A DNA stretch of 64,000 bases from Bacteroidales bacterium (GCA_031275085.1 JAISPG010000078.1:186001-250000), one strand, 5' to 3'. Numbered from the stretch's first letter, positions 36,224-44,946 are shown. The notes: generated by a model from the letters alone, not told the origin. Made by a program: numbers and translations.

Positions 36224-37302
36224 ACATAAAACTACATTCTAATTGCATTCCAATAAAAGGATATTATAGGTCAATTATCATTGACTTGCAAAGAAAAACT
36301 TATTATTTCATACCAAATTCAATGTTTGAAATAATTCAACAATTTACAAAAAAAAGGATTACTGAAATAAAAAAATTATACACAGAAGAAGAAAGTAAAA
36401 TTATAGATGAGTATATAAATTTTTTATTTAGCAATGACTTGTGTTTTTATTACAATGATGTAAATGAAGATTATTTTTCTCCGTTAAGTTTTGATTATAA
36501 AAGCCCATCCAAAATTACTAATGCAATAATATCTGTTAAATCAAATTCCATAATAGTAAATAAAATAGTTGAACAATTAGATAAGCTTGGATGCAAAGCG
36601 ATTCAGATACAAATGCTTGATAATATTGACATTAATGAATTAGAAAATATTTCTCATTGTTTTAATGATAGTAGAATAAGAGATATTCAATTATTATTTC
36701 CATATAATGAATATCTTGAAAAAGAAAATTTACTTAAATTATTAGAAACAAACCATAGAATCACAAAGCTTTTTGTGTTCGGAGCCCCAAATAGTGAAAT
36801 AATATTTTTAGATGAATATAGAAAGTTTCCTGTTTACTTAACTAAACAAAAAATAGAAAATTATTCTTTTTGTGGAAATATTCATCCTCAAAATTTTACT
36901 TGTAACATGTCTTTTTTTATTGAATCTCAATTCTACAATACATGCTTAAATCGAAAAGTCTGTATAGATACAAACGGCAATATTAAAAATTGTCCAAATA
37001 TGCAGAAAACATACGGCAACATACAAGATACTACCTTAACAGAAGCAATTTTAAAACAAGGCTTTAAAGATTATTGGTTTATAAAAAAAGACGATATTGA
37101 TGTTTGTCAAGATTGTGAATTCCGACATATATGTACTGATTGCAGAGCATTTATAAAAGACCCTGAAAATATTTATTCCCAACCTTCCAAATGTAGCTAT
37201 AATCCATATATAGCAAAATGGGAAGGACAAGAGGGGTGGATAAGTGTTGAAGAATGGAGAAAAGATAATAAATATAACCAAAATAGAGTTGTTGAAAGCT
37301 AA
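36220..37302 (+). CDS. gwsS: Grasp-with-spasm SPASM protein
   Basis: 360 residues. It lacks the radical SAM CxxxCxxC motif in its N-terminal half but has a SPASM-type Cys set at the C-terminus: NRKVCIDTNGNIKNCPN near 246, and CQDCEFRHICTDC near 295-307, then CSY near 325. This is the expected form for the SPASM partner of a grasp-with-spasm pair. The last codons (NRVVES) are read from the duplicated tolC tail, so the natural C-terminus was replaced by a few residues. Confidence 0.82.
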   Translation: MNIKLHSNCIPIKGYYRSIIIDLQRKTYYFIPNSMFEIIQQFTKKRITEIKKLYTEEESKIIDEYINFLFSNDLCFYYNDVNEDYFSPLSFDYKSPSKITNAIISVKSNSIIVNKIVEQLDKLGCKAIQIQMLDNIDINELENISHCFNDSRIRDIQLLFPYNEYLEKENLLKLLETNHRITKLFVFGAPNSEIIFLDEYRKFPVYLTKQKIENYSFCGNIHPQNFTCNMSFFIESQFYNTCLNRKVCIDTNGNIKNCPNMQKTYGNIQDTTLTEAILKQGFKDYWFIKKDDIDVCQDCEFRHICTDCRAFIKDPENIYSQPSKCSYNPYIAKWEGQEGWISVEEWRKDNKYNQNRVVES

Positions 37303-37348
37303 ATATGAATTGGTATTTAAGCAGAAGATTTTGGATTTTTATAGGGGA
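37281..37348 (+). repeat. 68-bp direct repeat, copy behind gwsS
   Basis: Second copy of the tolC 3' end (see 33244-33311). It begins inside gwsS, 22 bases before its stop. Confidence 0.9.
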
Positions 37349-37366
37349 GTAAAAATAACTTTTTAA
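37283..37366 (+). pseudogene. tolC 3'-end remnant
   Basis: In the tolC frame this reads IELLKAKYELVFKQKILDFY then RGVKITF and a stop, almost the same as the end of the intact TolC at 33329. Only the last 27 codons remain. Behind it (37367-37623) I see a decayed frame with one internal stop, no convincing gene, and AT-rich sequence. Confidence 0.85.
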
Positions 37367-37623
37367 TGCTTATATATGGTTGATTTAAAAAAGAAAAAAG
37401 ACAAATCAAATTTTGATTAAGAACCACAAACCTATGTTGTCGGAACCATGTATTCATTTTTGGAATAAGAAATTATAGAAAATCTAAATATAATCCGGAC
37501 AACATACACATACTACAACTATATAGGATTAATTTGATGTACTTTATTCTAACATTTCCTAATTGATACAAAAGAAAAAAGAAGATAAATTGAAATATAC
37601 TGAAATTTTTATCATCAGTTTAA

Positions 37624-38817
37624 CTACATACGCTTAACTTCTACTTTTTTAATTTCTCTTGTATAGATATCTCTAAGTTCTAAAATTCGTTTATCATCGT
37701 CAGAGGCAATTTCAAATATAATTAATTCACAAAAACTCATTGACTGAATATCTATTCCGTTAATACTTAATATTTCATCTCCAAGATTTATTTTAGATTC
37801 TAATTCCTTGTCCCAGATAATACCTACAATCATTTTATTATCTTGCAAAGAACTAGAAATAGCCCATGTCTTTTCAGAAAGTTCGATTGTATTGGTATTG
37901 CCAAAAGGTTCAAAATAGAAGCGTTTCTTTTTGTAGTCCAACGTAGTTTTTCCATGTTTAAGAAGTTTTGCACCTATTCGTGAATAGTTAGCGTGTGTAG
38001 TAGTAACTGTTAAATCGCAGAATGTCGCTCCACTAATAATAATGTTTGGAATATTAATTAATAAATGTTTTTGTTTTTTATGTAACCCGTGAATTCCAAA
38101 AGAAAAAGACCCCTCGCTTTCTGCTATTTTACTAACTATTACCTCATTAAAATTATTCATTGACATGTTATAAAAGTCACTCTGACCAGAATCAAACAAT
38201 GCTCTATAATCTACTATATTCTCTTCTTTTTGTAAAGTTACAATAATAAAAGGAAGACTTTGATTTGAGGAGAGTTTCATCTTTTGAGACTTGCTTTTTT
38301 GTAGTGAAAGTTTCTTGATATTATCAGTAATGATTATGAGTTTATTCTGTTCATCAAACTGTACTACAGAGTTTCTTAGCATATTACTGCCAATAATTCC
38401 ATCAATCCCAAGACACTCAAACAACTCAGATTCTTCATGAAATACAACACCTGGAGTGTTGATAAATGTAATTTCTTGAATGCTTATTTCAGGAAGTGAA
38501 ATGTATTTCATGTCTTTTTTTTCTCCAGATGATGAATTTATTATTATTCGACCAAGTATTGGTAAGTTAAGTTCTTTATAAATTCTATCAGATATTACTA
38601 ACATTGCACCTGTGTCAAGAATAAAGTTATACATTTTCCCATTTATTGTGACCGGAACTATAGGTATTCCCACTATCTTTTCATATGGGATTTCTTGTAA
38701 GTAATTTTTCTGCTTTATTTTCCCTTTATTAAAGTTAATGTTTTGTGCCGTGACTGAGCTTATAAAAAACATTAATGGCAATAAAATAAATATTTTTATC
38801 ATTGACGTAATTTTCAT
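37624..38817 (-). CDS. Secreted retropepsin-like aspartyl protease with PDZ domain
   Basis: 397 residues with a signal peptide (ending SSVTAQN). An aspartyl-protease half has FILDTGAMLVIS near 68-79 (DTG), and a second half has ALFDSGQSDFYN near 205 with DSG, so both active-site strands are present in one chain. A PDZ domain follows (KINLGDEILSINGIDIQSMS near 345-364). This arrangement is common at Bacteroidota RiPP loci, where it may process or destroy exported peptide. It is convergent with the cassette. Confidence 0.8.
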   Translation of the reverse strand: MKITSMIKIFILLPLMFFISSVTAQNINFNKGKIKQKNYLQEIPYEKIVGIPIVPVTINGKMYNFILDTGAMLVISDRIYKELNLPILGRIIINSSSGEKKDMKYISLPEISIQEITFINTPGVVFHEESELFECLGIDGIIGSNMLRNSVVQFDEQNKLIIITDNIKKLSLQKSKSQKMKLSSNQSLPFIIVTLQKEENIVDYRALFDSGQSDFYNMSMNNFNEVIVSKIAESEGSFSFGIHGLHKKQKHLLINIPNIIISGATFCDLTVTTTHANYSRIGAKLLKHGKTTLDYKKKRFYFEPFGNTNTIELSEKTWAISSSLQDNKMIVGIIWDKELESKINLGDEILSINGIDIQSMSFCELIIFEIASDDDKRILELRDIYTREIKKVEVKRM

Positions 38818-39045
38818 TTTTTTCTTTGTATTTGTTAATTCTAAATATTTGCAATATAACTATTTTCACATATGAAATGAAACACTATTTCAGACAATTG
38901 TAAAATATTTTACTAACTAGCATATCTACTAAGTATTGTTTATATTTAGTATTATCTATTTATATTTTTTATTAAATGTCTCAATCCCCACTAAACCACA
39001 ACAAACCACACTAATTAATATCTAACTACAGCGAACCCCAAACAT

Positions 39046-39083
39046 AAAAATCTTTGCAACCTACCTTTGTTGCAAAGATTTTT
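39046..39083 (+). promoter_or_regulatory. 15-bp perfect hairpin at the start of the viral operon
   Basis: AAAAATCTTTGCAAC / GTTGCAAAGATTTTT with an 8-base loop and a T-run, ending two bases before the ATG of the first gene. It has terminator form but no gene in front of it on plus. The loop region includes TACCTTTG, a perfect -7 box. The 268-base stretch 38818-39085 is otherwise AT- and CA-rich with no gene. Confidence 0.6.
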
Positions 39084-39085
39084 TT

Positions 39086-39625
39086 ATGACCAATACTAAA
39101 CTTGCAATATTAGAAAAGAACAACAAAACCAAATACTTTATAATTGGGAGTCTAGCTATTGGTACAGCCACATTTTTAGGCATCAAAATCTTTAAAATCA
39201 TAAACTGGTACAATGCACTTAAAATAAGTATTACAAGCAAAATCCACAACTACCGCAACGGCAACATAATACTAAAATGCCAGGTACAAATAGACAATCC
39301 CAAAAACTTTAAAATCACAATCACTAAACCTGCCATAAGGATTTTCAGCGGAAATAAACTAATTGCAAAATCCTCACAATCCAAAGAAAAAATAACAATA
39401 CAATCCAATACCGTAACAACAATAAACTATGATATAGAAATCCCCTTACTATCGGGAGAACTATATAAAATCCTTCTCACAGCAGGCGTAGGAATAACCA
39501 ACTACATAAAACAACTAAGCGAAGGTACGGCAACAAACCTGAACTTAGGCTTAAACCTAACTGTAAAAGGCTACATGCAGATCTACTTCATGGAAAAAGA
39601 ATTTACAAATAACATTACAATCTGA
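39086..39625 (+). CDS. LEA2-like single-TM protein, first gene of the viral module
   Basis: 179 residues. One TM helix (residues 18-40, FIIGSLAIGTATFLGIKIF) with a short cytoplasmic N-terminus is followed by a beta-sandwich of the LEA14/WHy type (ISITSKIHNYRNGNIILKCQ, VQIDNPKNFKITITKPAIRI). The start codon abuts a strong hairpin. It overlaps the next gene by one base. A virion membrane protein would fit; the WHy match is by pattern only. Confidence 0.65.
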   Translation: MTNTKLAILEKNNKTKYFIIGSLAIGTATFLGIKIFKIINWYNALKISITSKIHNYRNGNIILKCQVQIDNPKNFKITITKPAIRIFSGNKLIAKSSQSKEKITIQSNTVTTINYDIEIPLLSGELYKILLTAGVGITNYIKQLSEGTATNLNLGLNLTVKGYMQIYFMEKEFTNNITI

Positions 39626-41865
39626 TGAAATACGGAAGAAGAAATATAAAAAACGGAGACCAATTTGATAAATACTTTTCAAAACCTGAAAATGACATCA
39701 TTAAATATGGTAACAATCCTGTTATCTATAATGTAGAAAATATAATTCCCCAAATTGTAAACAAATACAAATATCAGGCAGAAAAAATATCAGATTATTT
39801 ATTTAATAAAGATATTTATGTATTTTGTAGAAATATATGGTCTTTCCTATTTAATTATATACAATATGAATATGACGATTTTGGTAAAGAACAATTTCGA
39901 ACCCCATCAAGGTCATGGCAGGACAGGAAAACTGGAATTGACTGCGATTGCTTTTCTATATTTATAAGTTGCATACTTTCAAATAAAAATACCCCGCACT
40001 ATATACGAATAACCAAATACGAATTTAACCCAAGCTGGCAACATATATATGTTATTGTGCCGAAGTCCACCAACACTTTTTCCCCTGATAATAACAGTAC
40101 ATATTACACCATTGATGCTGTTATCCACGAATTTAACAAAGAAAAAGAATTTACAAATCAAAAAACATATAGAATGGAAAGTAATTTAGGAATAGTTACC
40201 GAAGTATTAAGCGGTATAGAAAACCAAAATCAAGATATAATAACATCAGTATTAGCAGGAGATTTGGAGGGGTTAGGTACAGCTGAAGGCACAGCACAAT
40301 TAAAAAAACACTTGATACAAACCCGTGATTGGATAGCAAAAAATCCGACATTATACAAAGCACAAGGCGGAAGTCCCAAAGCAGGACTAAAAATGTATGA
40401 CTATGCAATAGAACATGTTGACAAACCTGCACATATAAGGGATAAGGCATTTGAAGTCCTTGCAAGAAATGAAGCCTCGTATAATAAAAATGTATTAAAA
40501 ATTCAGGACGAAGACCTTGACGGATACATTGATGACGATGATTATGAATTTTCCGCACTTGGTGATTTAGGTAAAGCCAAAGCCAGAAAAGCAAAAAGAC
40601 AGGAGAAAAAACAAGCCCGTAAAGAGAAGAAACAGGAAAAGAAAGCCATTAAAAAAGAAACAAAAAAGGAAAAAAAGCAAGAACGTAAGGACGAACGAAA
40701 AGAGAGAAAAGAAGAAAGAAAAAATGCACAGGGCTTTTTCCGTAAAATCGGTGTAGCTGTAAAACAAGGAGCAAAACAAGTATTAGTAAAGTACAATCCC
40801 GCAATAATAGCGGCTCGTGCAGGATTTTTAACGGCAGTAAGGCTGAATTTATTCCGTCTTGCAAGCCGTCTGGCTCCTGCATATGGTACAGAAGAAGAAG
40901 CAAAGAAAAAAGGCATAAACTATCTGGCTTCCAAAAAAATGCTTGATAAAGTCCATGAAATCTTCGATAAAAAACTGGAAGGCTCAAAAGCCGAGTTGAA
41001 AAAAGCGGTTCTTATCGGAGCATTAAAAAAAGGACAAGACCTGCAAGGATTAGGTGAAATACTCATGGGACTTGGCGATCCTGCCACAATGGCAAGTGTT
41101 CTTACTGCTGTTTCAGTAATAGTAGCAATTATAAATGCAATCATAAAAGTAGAAGACGAACACGGAATCGAAGGACTTTACGGATTTGGAGAAACCGATT
41201 CCATAAGAGATGATGTTGACGATGTGATTGAGTTCCTGAATGGATTGGACGATTATGTAAATGAAGAATGCCTTGACGGAAAGAAAAAAGTAAATGCAGG
41301 AGTGATAACAAGTTTTATCAAAAAGATTTTTGGCGGGAATAAAGAGAAAAAGGCTGAACGTAAAGCGAAAAGACAAGAAAAGAAAGCAACAAAGAATGCT
41401 GCAAAGCAAGAAAAGAAAACAGCAAAAACGGAGAAAAAAGAAACTAAATCACTGATAAAATCACAAACTAAATCTGCAAAAGCAGAAAATACTACAAATT
41501 CATCTGTTGGGAAAAAGATAGTTACCGGAGCAAAGAATTTTGTTCAGAATTTTACAAAAGCCCAGAATGGCGAACCTCTTGAAGATTATAACGAGCTGAT
41601 AATAGATAATACAGATGATTATATCATCAGCCCAAAAAATTCCCAATCAGCAAATGATGATAAAAAGAAAAAAACAAAGAAAATAATAATCGGAGCAGTT
41701 GGGGCAGGTGTTTTAGGAATAGGAGGAATCGCATTATTCAAATATTTGAAAAGTAAAAAGCCAAAAGCACTCCCTTCCGGACAAAATCAATCATTAAACG
41801 GATTAGACGGAACTAAAAAAAGAAAATCACAAAAAAGAAGAAAAGTGATAAAAGCAAGTCTTTAA
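39625..41865 (+). CDS. Large viral-module protein: transglutaminase-like domain, basic stalks, C-terminal TM
   Basis: 746 residues. Residues 90-170 carry a transglutaminase-like Cys/His/Asp set: GIDCDCFS (C107/C109), SWQHIYVIV (H140) and YYTIDAVIHEF (D164). Residues 315-370 and 570-620 are extreme Lys/Glu/Arg runs, between which lie hydrophobic and Gly-rich parts. A TM helix is near 690-710 (IIIGAVGAGVLGIGGIALF), and the tail is basic. Five-residue LxGLG-type motifs recur at 214, 473, 480 and 518. It may be a protease or crosslinking structural protein. The catalytic role is inferred from residue spacing only. Confidence 0.6.
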   Translation: MKYGRRNIKNGDQFDKYFSKPENDIIKYGNNPVIYNVENIIPQIVNKYKYQAEKISDYLFNKDIYVFCRNIWSFLFNYIQYEYDDFGKEQFRTPSRSWQDRKTGIDCDCFSIFISCILSNKNTPHYIRITKYEFNPSWQHIYVIVPKSTNTFSPDNNSTYYTIDAVIHEFNKEKEFTNQKTYRMESNLGIVTEVLSGIENQNQDIITSVLAGDLEGLGTAEGTAQLKKHLIQTRDWIAKNPTLYKAQGGSPKAGLKMYDYAIEHVDKPAHIRDKAFEVLARNEASYNKNVLKIQDEDLDGYIDDDDYEFSALGDLGKAKARKAKRQEKKQARKEKKQEKKAIKKETKKEKKQERKDERKERKEERKNAQGFFRKIGVAVKQGAKQVLVKYNPAIIAARAGFLTAVRLNLFRLASRLAPAYGTEEEAKKKGINYLASKKMLDKVHEIFDKKLEGSKAELKKAVLIGALKKGQDLQGLGEILMGLGDPATMASVLTAVSVIVAIINAIIKVEDEHGIEGLYGFGETDSIRDDVDDVIEFLNGLDDYVNEECLDGKKKVNAGVITSFIKKIFGGNKEKKAERKAKRQEKKATKNAAKQEKKTAKTEKKETKSLIKSQTKSAKAENTTNSSVGKKIVTGAKNFVQNFTKAQNGEPLEDYNELIIDNTDDYIISPKNSQSANDDKKKKTKKIIIGAVGAGVLGIGGIALFKYLKSKKPKALPSGQNQSLNGLDGTKKRKSQKRRKVIKASL

Positions 41866-41867
41866 AA

Positions 41868-41995
41868 TTAGAAATGAGAAATGAATAATTAAAAATTAAA
41901 AATGAGGGAATAGTGAATAAGGAAACAGAAAATAAGAGTTGCTCTGAGTTTCTCACTTACAATTTACTTATTCACTTCTTTCCTAAAAAATAACA
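41868..41995 (+). repeat. Intergenic imperfect palindrome (GTGAATAAGG type)
   Basis: Purine-rich left half (GAATAGTGAATAAGG) and matching right half (CTTATTCACTTC). The 48-base core 41913-41960 recurs at 47344-47391 with four differences. Confidence 0.65.
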
Positions 41996-42018
41996 ATAAC
42001 TAAAAAAACGATAGAAAA

Positions 42019-42711
42019 ATGGCAACAAAAGCACAATTAGAAGCCTTGAAAAAAGCAAGAAAAGTAAGAGCCTCAAACCTTAAAAAGAAATATGGTTCGG
42101 GTTCAGGTGGAAGAACAAAAAGAAGCAAGGGATTGGGAGGTTTTTCTCTGGGTTCTGTAGCTACTGTCAAGCAGAAAGACGTGTTAGAAATGGTAAAAAA
42201 TTCCGGTGCAATCATACTCGGATATGTAGCAGGAAAAGTAACCGGAAACCTTATTGCTAAAGCAGTAGTTAAACCGGGAGATGAACAAGGTTTTGCAAAG
42301 TATATCGAACCCATCCTGCAACTTGGTGGCGGAGTAATCCTTACAGCTTCGGCAGGCAAAAACCAATTCTTTAAATACGCAGGTGCAGGAATGGTAACCA
42401 GTGGTGTAGTTACAGGAATTGAAAGAATTACTAAAAAGTCAATTATGGACTTGCTTGGAGTAAATAAGCTTGAAGGATTTTTAGGACTGGACGAAGGTAG
42501 CATAAGCGGAGCAAAAACAATTGACGAAATAGACAATATTTCATTTACTCCAAATCTGCCCGAACTTGAAGGTATTGATGATGAAATAGACTTTGAGGGA
42601 TTTGAAGGGTTGAATAATATAACTAGCGATAGTGATATTATTGAAAACACCCCGACACCTGCGGATTATTTTTCGGGAATGGACGATGATGATGGAATGG
42701 AAATCCTGTAA
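42019..42711 (+). CDS. Glycine-rich membrane protein of the viral module
   Basis: 230 residues. A basic N-terminus (residues 1-40, with LKKARKVRASNLKKKYGSGS) is followed by two or three hydrophobic, Gly/Ala-rich segments (SGAIILGYVAGKVTGNLIAK; LQLGGGVILTASAG; AGAGMVTSGVVTG) and an acidic tail. The profile fits a nucleic-acid- or membrane-binding virion component. No family was recognised. Confidence 0.6.
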   Translation: MATKAQLEALKKARKVRASNLKKKYGSGSGGRTKRSKGLGGFSLGSVATVKQKDVLEMVKNSGAIILGYVAGKVTGNLIAKAVVKPGDEQGFAKYIEPILQLGGGVILTASAGKNQFFKYAGAGMVTSGVVTGIERITKKSIMDLLGVNKLEGFLGLDEGSISGAKTIDEIDNISFTPNLPELEGIDDEIDFEGFEGLNNITSDSDIIENTPTPADYFSGMDDDDGMEIL

Positions 42712-42835
42712 TGAATGAGAAATGAGAAGTTAGAAATGAGGAAATAGAGAATAGTGAATAAGTAAATAGTAAACAAGTAAATAGAACCCCAGACAAACAC
42801 CTATTCACTATTTACTATTCTCTTATTAACTGAAA
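42712..42835 (+). repeat. Intergenic imperfect palindrome (GTGAATAG type)
   Basis: AATAGAGAATAGTGAATAAG on the left pairs with CTATTCACTATTTACTATT on the right across a CCCCAGAC centre. It has no coding potential. Confidence 0.65.
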
Positions 42836-42862
42836 TATTAACAATTAAATAATTTATAAAAA

Positions 42863-43672
42863 ATGGAAAATGATATTTTAGATCAGATTGAAAACAGTGA
42901 GTTTGAAAATGTATCGGGACTTTTAGGTGATGTTTCGGAAGAAGAACTATTAGCGGTTGCCAAAAGAAACCCTAAAAAACTCAAAAGAGTAGTTTCAAGG
43001 GCATCAACCAAAGTAAAATCAAGCGGAGCAACAAATGCCGTAGCTTCGGCAGTACCGCAAGCGGCTTCACGCTCCGAGTTCGAGGCAAGGTTTACATCGC
43101 TTAAACCCGAACTTAAAAACGGACTTTTGAACAAAACAATGCAGTTGTCCGATACGGTAATTTATGTTACTAAATCAATTGACGGAGCAAAAACCGTAAA
43201 AATGTTTGAGGATTCGGACAACAAACTTGTGGGAGTTTCAAATATTTCATCCGCAAAGTTGGAAAAGAACGAAGTATTCCTATGTTCAGGTATTCAGGTG
43301 CTTTATGGAAAAGGTACAAGCACAGGAAACACTCAAACTAATGTCGCTACTGTTCCAAATTGGGAACTTCTGCCCCATTTCCTTGAATGTGGAGAATTTA
43401 CTTTCCGTGCTTCGGGTAAAACATTAATTGATAAAATGTCAAACTCGGTTTTCAAAAACTATATGACTGAAAAAATCAGCAATGCTACTCCTGCCATTGT
43501 AGGTGGAACTTCTTTCGGAGACGGCAATTTGCCGGGATTTTACAAACTGGCAAATCCAAAACTAATCGAAACACAACAAGCGATTGAGTTTACCTTAGAG
43601 TGGCTTGCCACAGCACCTCAATACTCCTATATAAGAGTAAACCTTTTCGGAACTAAAATCATGAAGTATTAA
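42863..43672 (+). CDS. Candidate major capsid protein (beta-rich)
   Basis: 269 residues. Residues 1-75 are acidic then basic helix with an Ala/Val-rich linker. Residues 75-269 are almost all predicted strands with turns (LSDTVIYVTKSIDGAKTVKM; ECGEFTFRASGKTLIDKM). The end, GFYKLANPKLIETQQAIEFT then LEWLATAPQYSYIRVNLFG, resembles the closing strands of jelly-roll capsid proteins. It precedes two small beta-rich genes. The capsid call is inference from size, strand pattern and position; I recognise no family. Confidence 0.45.
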   Translation: MENDILDQIENSEFENVSGLLGDVSEEELLAVAKRNPKKLKRVVSRASTKVKSSGATNAVASAVPQAASRSEFEARFTSLKPELKNGLLNKTMQLSDTVIYVTKSIDGAKTVKMFEDSDNKLVGVSNISSAKLEKNEVFLCSGIQVLYGKGTSTGNTQTNVATVPNWELLPHFLECGEFTFRASGKTLIDKMSNSVFKNYMTEKISNATPAIVGGTSFGDGNLPGFYKLANPKLIETQQAIEFTLEWLATAPQYSYIRVNLFGTKIMKY

Positions 43673-43674
43673 AA

Positions 43675-43770
43675 AAAGTAACAAGTGCAAAGTAACAAGT
43701 AGCAAGGGACAAGAAAAGTATAGATTATCAAAAGACTTGAAACTTGCCACTTGTAACTTGCCACTAATAA
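43675..43770 (+). repeat. Intergenic imperfect palindrome (AAGTAACAAG type)
   Basis: Left half AAGTAACAAGTAGCAAGGGA pairs with right half CTTGCCACTTGTAACTTGCC. The palindrome ends just before the next start. Confidence 0.7.
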
Positions 43771-43778
43771 TTAAAACC

Positions 43779-44144
43779 ATGTCAGAAAAAACTAAATATG
43801 AAGTTTACCAATTTCAGGTTACAGGAGCAACGACCAATATTGAAATTGACAGGAATATTGATAAGAGATACACAAAGGTTACGGATATTTTTATCTACAC
43901 ATCTTCTGTTGTCGAAAATAACAAGAACCTTGAGTTCTCAAAAGATTTAAGGATTGATGATAAAATAGTATATCCGCAAAACTTCGATAGCTTCATGTTG
44001 TATCCGATGATGCAGAATCAGGAATTTACAAAATTGCGTGAACCTATTTCTATCAACAGCTCAAAAATAGAAGGCGAATTAAAATTAGGAGAAAAAGTAG
44101 ATAAGGATTGTTCCCTGAAAATTGTATTAAAACTGGAAATGTAA
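43779..44144 (+). CDS. Small beta-rich protein, candidate minor capsid
   Basis: 121 residues from MSEKTKYEVYQFQ; earlier in-frame Met codons lie in the palindromic repeat. Strands alternate along the whole chain (YQFQVTGATTNIEIDR, VTDIFIYTSSV, DCSLKIVLKLEM), as in a single jelly roll. It follows the candidate capsid gene and is two bases ahead of another protein of the same size and style. Confidence 0.45.
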   Translation: MSEKTKYEVYQFQVTGATTNIEIDRNIDKRYTKVTDIFIYTSSVVENNKNLEFSKDLRIDDKIVYPQNFDSFMLYPMMQNQEFTKLREPISINSSKIEGELKLGEKVDKDCSLKIVLKLEM

Positions 44145-44146
44145 AA

Positions 44147-44509
44147 ATGCTTAAATGCTATAAACATATTACCAATATTGCACAGCAAAGCATAGGCTCT
44201 GTAACAATACCGGGCGGAGTAACCAAACTTACAGGTGTTGCAGTAGTCGGAGCTTCTACATGTAATTTTAAAAGAAAAGGCAATTCTTCAAACGGTTACA
44301 GGTTAAGGCTTATGATTAATAACAGGGCAGATAATCCAATAAATATAGATTATCAGGACACATATCTTGATGTTTTCAATAATGTAAATGAAAATTTAAG
44401 ACTAATCCAAATGGATTATAATCTAAAATCACAAACAAAGATAGACTACATTATTACTTACAGTTCCAAACCCCACCATTCGGTAAAATTATATTTAAGA
44501 TTTGAATAA
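44147..44509 (+). CDS. Small beta-rich protein, candidate minor capsid or penton
   Basis: 120 residues from MLKCYKHITN. All-beta pattern (SIGSVTIPGGVTKLTGVAVV; YRLRLMINNR; KIDYIITYSSKPHHSVKLYL). The N- and C-terminal strand arrangement is similar to that of the preceding protein. It overlaps the next start by one base. A single jelly-roll fold is a guess. Confidence 0.4.
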   Translation: MLKCYKHITNIAQQSIGSVTIPGGVTKLTGVAVVGASTCNFKRKGNSSNGYRLRLMINNRADNPINIDYQDTYLDVFNNVNENLRLIQMDYNLKSQTKIDYIITYSSKPHHSVKLYLRFE

Positions 44510-44844
44510 TGCAGATTTTCGATTACATAAAGCAAAGGATGATGAACATGGGTTATAACCCTGATGATGTGGTTATAGAACCCCATGTTGAACTATTCAG
44601 GGGTGAGAGAACCATAATTGAAGCAACCAATGTGTATTACTACCTCTATGATGTTACGGAATATACTCACTATTGGGTAATTGAATCCGACACCGAAATT
44701 TTAAACAACTTCAAATTTATACTTGACGAGAAAATACCATACGGAATAGCAGAGCTGACAGGCAATATTGAAATTACAGCAGTAGAAAAAGAAGAAAATA
44801 CATTTATGTTTTACAAGGCAACACCGGGGAGAGTTAAGAATTAA
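44509..44844 (+). CDS. Hypothetical 111-aa viral-module protein
   Basis: Mixed alpha/beta protein (FDYIKQRMMNMGYNPDDVVI; LYDVTEYTHYWVIES) with no signal or TM. Translationally coupled to the gene before it. No family was recognised. Behind it (44845-44946) lies a further AT-rich repeat-like spacer that begins with AATGAGGAATGAGAA. Confidence 0.45.
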   Translation: MQIFDYIKQRMMNMGYNPDDVVIEPHVELFRGERTIIEATNVYYYLYDVTEYTHYWVIESDTEILNNFKFILDEKIPYGIAELTGNIEITAVEKEENTFMFYKATPGRVKN

Positions 44845-44946
44845 AAATGAGGAATGAGAAACTAAAAAAAGAAGTTAAAGAAGTTAAGAATTAAAACCTT
44901 AGTGAACTTAGAGCCTTAGTGGTTACTTGAACTTAGAACTAATAAA

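Noticed and set aside
36220-37302. Radical SAM enzyme call for the 360-aa SPASM protein
   Set aside because: No CxxxCxxC motif in the N-terminal half; only the C-terminal SPASM-type Cys set is present, as in grasp-with-spasm partners.
40196-40594. Minus-strand 132-codon frame
   Set aside because: Low-complexity His/Leu/Gln-rich antisense of the same coding region.
40542-40987. Long open frames on the minus strand opposite the 746-aa protein
   Set aside because: They mirror Lys-codon-rich sequence (giving Phe/Leu/Ser-rich products) and have no independent start context. The plus-strand gene explains the DNA.
42000-42650. 216-codon minus-strand frame opposite the 230-aa membrane protein
   Set aside because: It is antisense to a gene with better codon use and consistent operon direction. 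The product is Ser/Pro/Phe-rich without any domain.
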